NCBI GenBank assembly: GCA_005885325.1
Contig: VAYX01000106.1
Coordinates: forward strand, 1 to 6,752
Length of the DNA: 6,752 nucleotides
Direction: 5' to 3'
Source: Actinomycetota bacterium
GTDB lineage: Bacteria; Actinomycetota; UBA4738; HRBIN12
Under the pieces are notes generated by a model. That model did not search any database and had not been told where the DNA came from. It saw nothing but the letters and a program-made list of their open reading frames with translations. Positions 1 to 5,942 of this stretch are shown piece by piece (position 1 is the first letter of the stretch; each line of letters opens with the position of its first letter). The position numbers and the translations under genes were made by a program.

Positions 1-1
1 T

Positions 2-637
2 GTGACCCACTGGCGTTATGCTTGGCATTTGCTCGGGCGTCGTCTCGCCCTTGAGCACGTTCACGACTGTTTGAAACTTGACCGTCGCTGCGTACCAGCC
101 TCTTCTCGGCATGGCGGCCGAGCTCCTCCGCGAGGTCATCTGGACGATGCCCCTCTCATTCACCGAGGTCAACGAGACAATCAGGCATTCCCGGCACGGC
201 AATTGGAGCTCAGCACCTAGCAACGGCAGAAAACGGCAGCCTTCCCAGAAGCCGAATACCGGATCCGTGGTGCGGCGGAGGTCGACATCGGGTAGGTCGT
301 CCGGGAAAGCATCAAGGGGTTCGGAAGGCCAGTGGCGGCAAGACGCGCGGGCCGTCCGGTCCGCCGCAGTACCCGTCGCCTGGCGGCGACCCTCTTGACG
401 CCAGCGCAATGGCGACCTAGGGTGCCTGAGTGTGGCCCAGAAACAGGGCCAAGCTCTTCTCGGGCTTTCTCGCCGGGTCACGGTCTCTCGCGCCCGCAGC
501 GCACCGCTCTCCGAGGTCCCGCTCCGTCCCACGGCGCATGCTCGCGGAGACCCGATCGGCAACCGGAGTCCATAGCGCTTGCGACCATTATCGGCTTCAT
601 CGCTAGCGCGCTGGCGCGTCGCCGAGGCTCTCGCGCC
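2..637 (-). other. Unassigned open frame running off the left edge; doubtful gene
   Basis: No gene can be named in the first 639 bases. On the minus strand one frame stays open from after a TGA at 638-640 to the window edge, about 212 codons. It has no ATG in its upstream two thirds; possible starts are GTG (479-481 or 530-532) or TTG (560-562). The upstream part (637 to about 360) is rich in Arg, Ser and Ala and looks like non-coding GC-rich DNA. From about 345 downward it reads more like protein, with stretches such as EPLDAFPDDLPDVD, TDPVFGFWEG and ATVKFQTVVNVLKGE. By my hand count about three quarters of the third codon positions from about 420 to the edge are G or C. The plus-strand frames here look like shadows, with long RS/SG-rich runs. 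I do not recognise a family. It could be the middle of a gene continuing left of the window, a decayed gene, or chance openness. Confidence 0.2.
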
Positions 638-639
638 TC
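624..639 (+). promoter_or_regulatory. Shine-Dalgarno-like GAGG folded in a hairpin before the ligase-like gene
   Basis: The only purine-rich ribosome-binding candidate upstream of the ATG at 640 is GAGG at 624-627, 12 bases before the start. It lies in the left arm of a 5-bp hairpin: GAGGC (624-628), loop TCTCGC, GCCTC (635-639), with the right arm abutting the ATG. The 9-mer TCGCGCCTC also occurs twice across the start, at 631-639 and 646-654. Pairing would hide the ribosome site and could lower translation. Alternatively initiation may be at the in-frame ATG at 691, which has GGTGGG just upstream. Short hairpins are common by chance in GC-rich DNA, so a regulatory role is only a possibility. 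Confidence 0.25.
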
Positions 640-2028
640 ATGAGTTCGCGCCTCGAGAGGTCGCCCTGGGTCCCCTGGGGCTGGTGGGCAATGCTTGCAG
701 CAGTCCTGGCCACGGGCCTGGTCGGCCACTGGGCCCTCGCGACCGGGTTACTGATTGTACTTCTTGTGCACGTTGCACGCCCGTTCGACTTCCTCGTAGC
801 GTTCATTCTGGTTACGGGCGGTGCGTCCTTCGTGCGCGGTGCGGCTGGGCAGCTGACGTTCGAGCTCAGGCTGCTCACGGGCGCTATTCTGCTGATGCTC
901 GCCTGCTACGTGGTCTCCATCCGCCGCCAAGCACTCACGATCTCGCGCAACCACCTTACCTGGCCTCTCTTTCTGTATCTGGTCTTGTCGATAGCGAACG
1001 CCTTGCGCGGTCTATTGTGCGGATACTCTCCGAAGTGGATAGGCCTCGACCTGATGCCGGTGCTTGGGCTGGCAAGCGCGCTGGTTGTCGCGAACGCCTT
1101 CGAGCCGCGGCGGGATCTCCGCCTGGCGGTCGTGGGAGTACTGGCGGTGGGGTTCGCAAACGCCATCGTGACCTTGAGCAGCAACAAGTTTGCCCCCATG
1201 CACAAAGTCGGAGTGTACGATGCCGCGGTTCCCGGCATCGTAGGATTGCTTCTCGTCAATTTCTCCCTGCGGTCGAGGACTCCAGTCACCGCCCTGGGGT
1301 GGATCGCACTTTCGTTACCCCTTTTCCTTCATCAGTTCCTTACCTATGGACGCGGGCTCTGGCTCGCCTGTCTTGCGGGGCTGGCGTTTTCTGTCCTTGT
1401 CTTCACGGGGTTTGGACCCAGGTCGGTGGCCCGCTGGAGACGCTCAAGCGTGGTCGTTGGGACGTTGGCGGTGTTTGTACTGATGTTGGGCTTCTTTCTT
1501 GGTACGCAATTCCTCCAGGTTGCGGGGAGCCGCCTGGTATCGATCACCAGGACCGAATACAGCTACGAAACCGCCTCCAATGCAGCTCGTCTGATCGAAT
1601 ACTCGACCGTGGTAGGGCTCATCTCCCACTCCCCTTGGCTTGGCTACGGGCTCGGCTACACGTTCCTGGGAAGCAGTCTTTTCGGACTCCGCCACGAACA
1701 GTCGTGGGTGCACGAGAATTTTCTTCTCGTCTGGCTCAAGCAAGGACTCGTTGGGCTGGCGGTTTTTGTCTGGATGCTCTGGACCGCGGTTACATTGGGA
1801 GTCCGCGAGGCGCAACGCCCCAGGGACTATTGGGAATCTGCGTGGCTTGCGGCGAGCGCTGCCGGGACGGTAATGCTCGCTGTCCTGTCCCTGTCGAACT
1901 TTCCCCTCAACGTCGTCAACCCGGTCTTCTTGCTCGCATTGCTATGGGGTGGCTCGATCGCGATGACCCGCGAGGGTTTCGTGAGATTCCGCTGGTTCGC
2001 TCCGGGAACGACAGGGGGGACTCCGTGA
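640..2028 (+). CDS. O-antigen ligase / polysaccharide polymerase family membrane protein (Wzy_C domain)
   Basis: Predicted 462-residue polytopic inner-membrane protein. Hydrophobic segments run almost end to end (about residues 15-45, 50-62, 76-94, 106-122, 138-152, 161-178, 196-210, 218-232, 238-256, 270-290, 365-388, 400-418, 428-442). The long loop around 291-362 is the expected periplasmic loop. Wzy_C hallmarks are TYGRGLW at 235-241 with Arg238, NAARLIEY at 313-320 with Arg317, SPWLGYGLG near 331-339, and WVHENF at 357-361 with His358 followed by KQGLVGLAVF. Known members (WaaL, Wzy, PilO/PglL-type ligases) use conserved Arg and His in these loops to transfer or polymerise glycans from undecaprenyl-diphosphate at the periplasmic face. 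Sequence alone does not separate ligase from polymerase. The length is normal for the family. Start at ATG 640 is tentative because its ribosome site is weak; ATG 691 (residue 18, just inside the first hydrophobic segment) is an alternative. The gene converges on a wzz-like gene, which supports a role in polysaccharide assembly. A 541-residue frame overlapping it on the same strand is a shadow. Confidence 0.88.
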   Translation: MSSRLERSPWVPWGWWAMLAAVLATGLVGHWALATGLLIVLLVHVARPFDFLVAFILVTGGASFVRGAAGQLTFELRLLTGAILLMLACYVVSIRRQALTISRNHLTWPLFLYLVLSIANALRGLLCGYSPKWIGLDLMPVLGLASALVVANAFEPRRDLRLAVVGVLAVGFANAIVTLSSNKFAPMHKVGVYDAAVPGIVGLLLVNFSLRSRTPVTALGWIALSLPLFLHQFLTYGRGLWLACLAGLAFSVLVFTGFGPRSVARWRRSSVVVGTLAVFVLMLGFFLGTQFLQVAGSRLVSITRTEYSYETASNAARLIEYSTVVGLISHSPWLGYGLGYTFLGSSLFGLRHEQSWVHENFLLVWLKQGLVGLAVFVWMLWTAVTLGVREAQRPRDYWESAWLAASAAGTVMLAVLSLSNFPLNVVNPVFLLALLWGGSIAMTREGFVRFRWFAPGTTGGTP

Positions 2029-2204
2029 TGAGTGGAACGCAGCAGCCGACACCAAGACGGCCGATGGACCATGAATCCGCTTTCGTTGAGGATCAGCGGC
2101 CAGGCTTCGCCGAACCGACCCGGAGCGGAGCCTGCCCCGAACAGACACGGGTCACTCGGCGGCCACCGCGCGCATCACCGGTCTGGCCTGTTCCTCCTTG
2201 GTGA
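2028..2204 (+). other. Short frame overlapping the ligase stop codon; possible truncated next cistron
   Basis: An ATG at 2028-2030 overlaps the ligase TGA (TGATG), the usual layout for translational coupling, and a strong purine run AGGGGGGA lies about 8 bases upstream inside the end of the ligase gene. The frame codes for 58 residues beginning MSGTQQPTPRRPMD and ending in a Pro/Trp/Arg-rich tail, then stops at 2202-2204. Its last 53 bases are antisense to the 3' end of the wzz-like gene. The first 25 or so residues have a composition like a cytoplasmic N-terminus and the tail reads like an antisense shadow. One explanation is that the next gene of the ligase operon was cut and joined to an inverted segment; another is chance. 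No family is recognisable. Confidence 0.2.
2101..2134. terminator. Hairpin between convergent genes, candidate bidirectional terminator
   Basis: CAGGCTTCGC (2101-2110) pairs with GCGGAGCCTG (2125-2134) around a 14-base loop. This gives 10 pairs read as plus-strand RNA, one of them G-U; read from the other strand that position is an A-C mismatch. It sits in the 123-bp gap between the ends of the ligase-like gene (stop 2028) and the wzz-like gene (stop 2154, minus strand), where a shared terminator would be expected. There is no T-run on either side, so it is not a classic intrinsic terminator. It could be a Rho-linked or RNA-stabilising structure. Confidence 0.35.
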
Positions 2205-3225
2205 GCATCGCGTAGCCGGCGCCCATAGCCATGCTCAGAAGGAACGCGGCTGCGGTCATCGTCAGGCGATGAGGGCGCGATTTCTTCTCGGGGGGCTTCG
2301 CCACGTCCAGGACCTCGACCGTCACGACGTCGCGCGCCTCCGTGATGCGAGCCTCCTCGTACTGGGCGGTGAGGATCGCCAGCACCTGCTCGAGCGCCTT
2401 GACGTCGCGCACCAGGCGCGCCAGCTCGAGGCCGGTCTCGGGGAGCTCGCGCAATTGCCGGTCGATCTGGGCCAGCTCCTCGCCCAGCTGGCTCTCCTCC
2501 TCGGTCCCGTGCGAGTAGCTGCGGATCACGCCGAGTCTCACCTGGAGCCCGGTTCTCCGCGCATAGAGCCTGGCGGCCTGCTCCACTGCCGACGACACCT
2601 CGGGCGAGAGCACGACCGCCTTGTGCCGGGCCTGGTAGTCGGTGAGCCGCTGCTCCGCGGCCGCGAGCTCCTGTTTGGTGTCCGTCAGGCGCCCCTCGAT
2701 GAACAGTCGGGTGCGCCGTCCCTTGGTCATGCGCACCTCGCGGTTGAACTTGTCCAAGAAGTCTACGTACGCGTTGGCCATGTCGGCGGCTCGCTTGGGG
2801 CTCTTGTCCTCGACCGAGATCTGGATGGTCCCCGCCTCGGTCAGCTTGAAACGGGCGTGGTGGCGGAGCTCGTCGATGGCGTCGACCATGTACTTCGCCT
2901 TGTAGAGCTTCAACAGACCGAACTTGTTGACGACCTGCTCGTTGATGCGCCAGCTTCCCAGTACGACCATGAACACGTCGGCCGGGGTCGACTGGCCGGG
3001 GATGTTGATCCCGGGCAGGCCCGCCCCACGGAGCAGGGTGGCGAAGCCGACGCCGCTCTCCTCCTCGGTGGGAGGAAGCAGCTCGGCCTTGGCCGTGTAC
3101 CACGGGGGAAGAGTGAAGGCGATGATCCCCACGATGACGGTCGCGGGGAACACCAGGGCGAGGATGGCGCGTCGCCGCGACCAGACGCGATGCCAGAGCG
3201 GTCCGAAAGCGACGACACGGTCCAT
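2152..3225 (-). CDS. Wzz/GumC-family polysaccharide chain-length determinant (no kinase domain)
   Basis: Predicted 357-residue polysaccharide co-polymerase. A short basic N-terminus (WHRVWSRRR, 11-19) precedes membrane segment 1 at about 20-39. Then comes a Wzz-type domain (about 40-145) with a PPTEEESG segment near 51-58 and DKSPKRAADMANAYVD near 140-155, a match to the usual 'D.dP..A..iaN.y...' pattern. A long charged coiled-coil region follows, about 170-298. The stretch 266-316 resembles the GNVR motif of GumC-like proteins: alternating ALEQVL, QYEEARI.EA and VEVLDVAKPPEKKSRP. Membrane segment 2 is about 321-341, with a short cytoplasmic tail of 16 residues. There is no Walker-type tyrosine kinase extension. 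The family sits in the inner membrane with a large periplasmic oligomer that sets the length of Wzy-made chains or takes part in export. ATG 3225 is the only standard start in the frame, but I see no Shine-Dalgarno sequence, and the frame stays open for 26 codons upstream. A 525-residue plus-strand frame over this gene is an antisense shadow. Confidence 0.92.
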   Translation of the reverse strand: MDRVVAFGPLWHRVWSRRRAILALVFPATVIVGIIAFTLPPWYTAKAELLPPTEEESGVGFATLLRGAGLPGINIPGQSTPADVFMVVLGSWRINEQVVNKFGLLKLYKAKYMVDAIDELRHHARFKLTEAGTIQISVEDKSPKRAADMANAYVDFLDKFNREVRMTKGRRTRLFIEGRLTDTKQELAAAEQRLTDYQARHKAVVLSPEVSSAVEQAARLYARRTGLQVRLGVIRSYSHGTEEESQLGEELAQIDRQLRELPETGLELARLVRDVKALEQVLAILTAQYEEARITEARDVVTVEVLDVAKPPEKKSRPHRLTMTAAAFLLSMAMGAGYAMLTKEEQARPVMRAVAAE

Positions 3226-3954
3226 GCGTGGCTTGTCTGGAGTGCTAGTCAGGGGGAAGTCGGCGCGAGGAGAAGGGTTCGTGGCCGGTGTTTCCGGGCC
3301 AAGTCAAGACTACGCGGCTGCCCCGCTCGCGTCAACCTTCTGCAACTACGATCCGAGGCGCGCGCTCGGCAGATGCATCCGACCAAGGTGACTGTCGCTC
3401 GAAACGGCGAGGGCGAGTTGGCGCCGAGCAGTCGGCAGTCCTCCTTGACTTCATCGGCCAGCCGCCGCCCCGGGGCCACCCGTCTTGATCGAGCCATGCC
3501 CGTCGCCTTGTATCGTCGGGCGAGAGGGTCCGGTTCTCGCTCCTTCCACCCCACGTCGGAAATGCCGAGGCTGTCCGACCGCAAGGATGGAGCTGGGGCT
3601 GGATTTTGAGCGGAGCGCCGGCTCCAGCGTAGTCTTCTCCGGTCTGCGCGGCGTCGGAGTTTCATCCACAGCTCCGCTCACCTTCGCCGCGAGGGACACC
3701 GTGACGCGGCCGATTCGACCCGACCAACAGGCACAGTGCCATCCTCGTCACCGCGATGATCCCCGATGCTGATTCGATCCACCTCGCATCGCGACGCCCG
3801 AAACCATCGTGGCCACCGTCCTCATGATCCTGTTAGAATTCCGCCCGGTAACCAGGCAATACGTCGCTCACGATGGCGATGCGTGGGTGGTACTCGGGTC
3901 TTTGCCGCTCGATATGGTACGCCAAATACTCAAGTGTGACCGATCGGAGATCTT
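3226..3954. other. 729-bp spacer without a confident gene
   Basis: Open frames here (for example 3249-3665 minus and 3485-3772 plus) are Arg/Pro/Ser-rich, have no domain-like hydrophobic pattern and no convincing ribosome site, so I treat them as noise. A small hairpin GGAGC-GCCG-GCTCC lies at 3612-3625. A TTGACT hexamer reads toward the wzz-like gene at 3307-3302, but there is no acceptable -10 box 16-18 bases further on. No terminator with a T-run follows the glycosyltransferase stop at 3955. The right part, 3824-4003, carries small open frames on both strands and is listed separately. Confidence 0.4.
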
Positions 3955-4003
3955 CTATTTGCGGTATACCGCGAGCTTGTAGTAGCGCGGAAGGCGATGG
4001 GTA
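3833..4003 (-). other. Small open frame overlapping and trailing the glycosyltransferase 3' end
   Basis: In the -1 frame relative to the glycosyltransferase, codons are open from 4003 down to a TAA at 3833-3835 (56 residues), 15 of them overlapping the last codons and stop of the upstream gene. The non-overlapping part reads protein-like (DLRSVTLEYLAYHIERQRPE, then HPRIAIVSDVLPGY), and the base composition is less GC-rich than most of the window. There is no ATG or GTG; TTG 3923-3921 is possible. The opposite strand is also open from ATG 3824 to TAG 3980-3982 (52 residues, beginning MILLEFRPVTRQY). At most one of these can be the source of the coding look. It may be the tail of a broken gene, a frameshifted C-terminal extension, or chance. 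Confidence 0.15.
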
Positions 4004-5469
4004 TCAAAGTGTCGTACTACCAAGTGCTCGGTGGAAAGTACGGCTCCCGTAGACTTCCATGATCCGGCAACCTTCTGCTCGACTTCGGGAAGATCTTTGG
4101 GCTGCACGATCGCTACCGTGATGCGATCGGCCTCCTCCGGCCTGCGGTACCCCCGTCCCCCGGCGTACGTCAGGGAAAAGAACCGGATGCCTGACGCCTT
4201 GGCCGCGTAATACAGCGCAGGATCCCCCATCAACCAGTCGTCCTTGCGGATGTTGTCGGCCAGGAAACGGCGGACCTGACTGTAGTCGCGGGCAGATGCG
4301 TCAAGGGAGTGTTCGTAAAGCAATCGGGGTAAGCCCCTCGCCGCACCGTACCCGAGCAGCGCCAGTCCGAGCAGGACCATCGCCCGGTCGCCGCGATGCC
4401 GTTTCAAAGCTGCGCATGCGCACAGGGCGGCGGGGATCAACGACATCCAGCTGTAGTAATCCGCATAGCGTCCCGCCAGCAGCATCGTCCAAGGAACCGC
4501 TAGGCACAGGATGAGCCCCACACCGGAAGGCGTCCGCCAGGAGAACGAGCCGGCGAAACGCTCACGGATTGCAGCCAGGAGCAGCACCAGCGTAGAGCAG
4601 CAAAGCGCGGCATCACCGGTCATCGCGCGCCACAGGCCGGCCGGTGAAACCAGCGAGAGCTGGCCCTTCCAGCGGGCGGTGGCGGCGGGGTCGCGAAATA
4701 CCAACAGCTGGATCGTGGAGCCCAGAAGGCTGTAGCCGGAAGCGAAGGTCGCGGCGAGATAGGCGCGCAGCGCACCGGCAAAGTGAAACACCACGGCCAA
4801 CATCGCACCGCCTGCGACAATTCCCATCGCCAAGGCCACGGCTTCTGGCCTGAAGCGCCGCGATAGGATCGCGTCGACCAGCACGATACACGCTACGAAG
4901 GGGATCATCTGCATCCCGGCCGCCAGCACCAGCATCCCCATCGCGAAGATCAGGGCGCGCCGCCGCCGCGCATCCTCGACGAACCAGGATCGCAACAGTG
5001 AAGCACCCACCACCATGCCTACGGTATCGGGCCGGCCGCTGCGGTAGATGAAGCAAATGAGCTCGCTCGAGAGCACTAGGGCCGAGAAAAGCAACAGCCA
5101 CGCGGAACCGCACAGCCAGCCGGCTTTTTGTGCCGCACTCCAGATGAGATACACGGCTAGCAGCATCGCCACGTAGTTGAAGCTGCGGACTGCCACGGGT
5201 GACACACCGAAGATCTTCAGCCAAGGTAGCTGCAAGGCCGGGTACAGTGGGTTGTTCGCAGCCCAGAACTCGTGACTGCCCTGAGACTGCCAGGCCGTGC
5301 TGGTCCATCCGTTTCCCAGGACACTGTTCACTGCAGGATCGACGCACATTACTTCGTCCGTCCAAACAATCGGGAAACCCGTCGCGGTGAAGAGGTTCAG
5401 GATCAGAAAGGGTACTCCGACCGCTAAGATCAGCAGCAAAGCAGGCACCCGCCCGTCACGCCTATTCAT
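3955..5469 (-). CDS. GT-C membrane glycosyltransferase, GT39/ArnT-like family
   Basis: Predicted 504-residue polytopic protein. After membrane segment 1 (about 9-29) comes WTDEV at 36-40, with Asp38-Glu39 placed where GT39/GT83 enzymes carry the acidic catalytic motif in the first periplasmic loop. It is followed by the family-like segment NNPLYPALQLPWLKIFGVSPVAVR at 72-95. Further membrane segments are about 97-113, 119-140, 172-198, 208-230, 286-301, 315-333, 340-355 and 362-376. Residues 390-504 form a soluble, probably periplasmic, alpha/beta region containing DDWLMGDPALYYAA and ending YKLAVYRK. Such enzymes move a sugar from polyprenyl-phosphate to a lipid or protein acceptor outside the inner membrane; donor and acceptor cannot be read from sequence. 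Length is typical. ATG 5469 is chosen because an in-frame TGA lies four codons upstream and no other start intervenes. It points the same way as the wzz-like gene but is 729 bp upstream, so a shared operon is doubtful. It could instead belong to a neighbouring GT-C family. Confidence 0.86.
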   Translation of the reverse strand: MNRRDGRVPALLLILAVGVPFLILNLFTATGFPIVWTDEVMCVDPAVNSVLGNGWTSTAWQSQGSHEFWAANNPLYPALQLPWLKIFGVSPVAVRSFNYVAMLLAVYLIWSAAQKAGWLCGSAWLLLFSALVLSSELICFIYRSGRPDTVGMVVGASLLRSWFVEDARRRRALIFAMGMLVLAAGMQMIPFVACIVLVDAILSRRFRPEAVALAMGIVAGGAMLAVVFHFAGALRAYLAATFASGYSLLGSTIQLLVFRDPAATARWKGQLSLVSPAGLWRAMTGDAALCCSTLVLLLAAIRERFAGSFSWRTPSGVGLILCLAVPWTMLLAGRYADYYSWMSLIPAALCACAALKRHRGDRAMVLLGLALLGYGAARGLPRLLYEHSLDASARDYSQVRRFLADNIRKDDWLMGDPALYYAAKASGIRFFSLTYAGGRGYRRPEEADRITVAIVQPKDLPEVEQKVAGSWKSTGAVLSTEHLVVRHFDTHRLPRYYKLAVYRK

Positions 5470-5487
5470 GCGGGGCTGTCACCCCTC
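5470..5487 (-). promoter_or_regulatory. Ribosome-binding GAGGGG in a small hairpin before the glycosyltransferase
   Basis: Read on the minus strand, GAGGGG (5487-5482) lies 12 bases before ATG 5469, a long spacing. Its GGGG plus the next T can pair with GCCCC (5476-5472) around the loop GACA, leaving only GC before the ATG. This parallels the hairpin ahead of the ligase-like gene at 624-639. It may lower initiation or may be chance in GC-rich DNA. Confidence 0.25.
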
Positions 5488-5887
5488 TTCAAGACCTGAG
5501 GCTACCGCGGGATGGTAACCGCGAAGCGGATTGATGGTCCGGTGGTCGTTTCCGAGTGGCATGGATGCGTTGAGCGCCAGGCTCCGCTCCCCGGCGCGGG
5601 GCCGACCGCCGGAACCGCACGAACCCCGTGCGCGTCATCGCCATCGAACCACTCAAAAGCAAGGCCAGGGAACATCTCGTTCACCACATGAACGGGACCA
5701 CTTGCTCCTCGCAACGCGCCCTTCGATCCGGGTCCAGCCTCATCCCCTTGTTGGAAGGTGCCACCCGAATGTCGCCCTGGGAACCGCCGGAGCCACACGG
5801 GGTCATCGCCTAACTCCAGGATCCCGCCCAAACAGGACGGCGAACGTAAAGACGGGATTGAAGTTCGGGGAACAACTGAGGCAAGTA
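5488..5887. other. Spacer of about 400 bp without a confident gene
   Basis: This lies between the glycosyltransferase start and the terminator of the secreted-protein gene, so it should hold the glycosyltransferase promoter. I could not find a convincing -35/-10 pair. Frames at 5502-5906 minus (134 residues) and 5628-5813 plus (61 residues, GTG start) are open but overlap each other and show no family pattern. The minus frame contains a less shadow-like piece (NEMFPGLAFEWFDGDD) that could be a remnant. A small CCCCG-GCG-CGGGG hairpin sits at 5589-5601. Confidence 0.4.
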
Positions 5888-5913
5888 GGGGCCGGTGGTC
5901 ACCCACCGGCCCC
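5888..5913 (-). terminator. Perfect GC-rich hairpin terminator of the secreted-protein gene
   Basis: GGGGCCGGTGG (5888-5898) pairs perfectly with CCACCGGCCCC (5903-5913) around the loop TCAC: 11 bp, nine of them G-C. It begins 29 bases after the stop codon of the minus-strand gene that ends at 5943. On that strand it is followed by TACTTGCC, only a weak T-rich tail. Position and strength make termination or 3'-end protection of that transcript the best reading. Confidence 0.75.
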
Positions 5914-5942
5914 GTCCGCTTTCCTCGACTGATTCGCGCCCG

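Noticed and set aside
579..2204. 541-residue plus-strand frame overlapping the ligase-like gene
   Set aside because: Overlaps almost all of a gene with clear Wzy_C motifs, and its product is Arg/Ser/Cys-rich with no membrane pattern. Only its last 58 codons, after the TGATG overlap, are worth separate notice.
2093..3103. 336-residue minus-strand frame in the wzz-like gene
   Set aside because: Same-strand shadow in another frame, dominated by Gly/Arg/Ala repeats; the 357-residue frame explains the region.
3280..3307. Possible sigma-70 promoter (TTGACT) reading toward the wzz-like gene
   Set aside because: No acceptable -10 hexamer at 16-18 bases; the following sequence is GC-rich (CCACGA at the expected place).
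2032..3609. 525-residue open frame on the plus strand
   Set aside because: It lies antisense to the well-supported wzz-like gene; its composition (Leu/Gly/Arg/His-rich, no membrane or domain pattern) is what the complement of a high-GC gene gives.
3249..3665. 138-residue minus-strand frame upstream of the wzz-like gene
   Set aside because: Arg/Pro/Ser-rich, no recognisable family, no ribosome site; looks like random open GC-rich DNA.
4613..5365. 250-residue minus-strand frame within the glycosyltransferase
   Set aside because: Out-of-frame shadow of the 504-residue membrane protein, Arg-rich and without the membrane segments seen in the true frame.
5502..5906. 134-residue minus-strand frame upstream of the glycosyltransferase
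   Set aside because: Its start lies inside the terminator hairpin of the neighbouring gene, it overlaps other open frames and has no family signature; at most a remnant.
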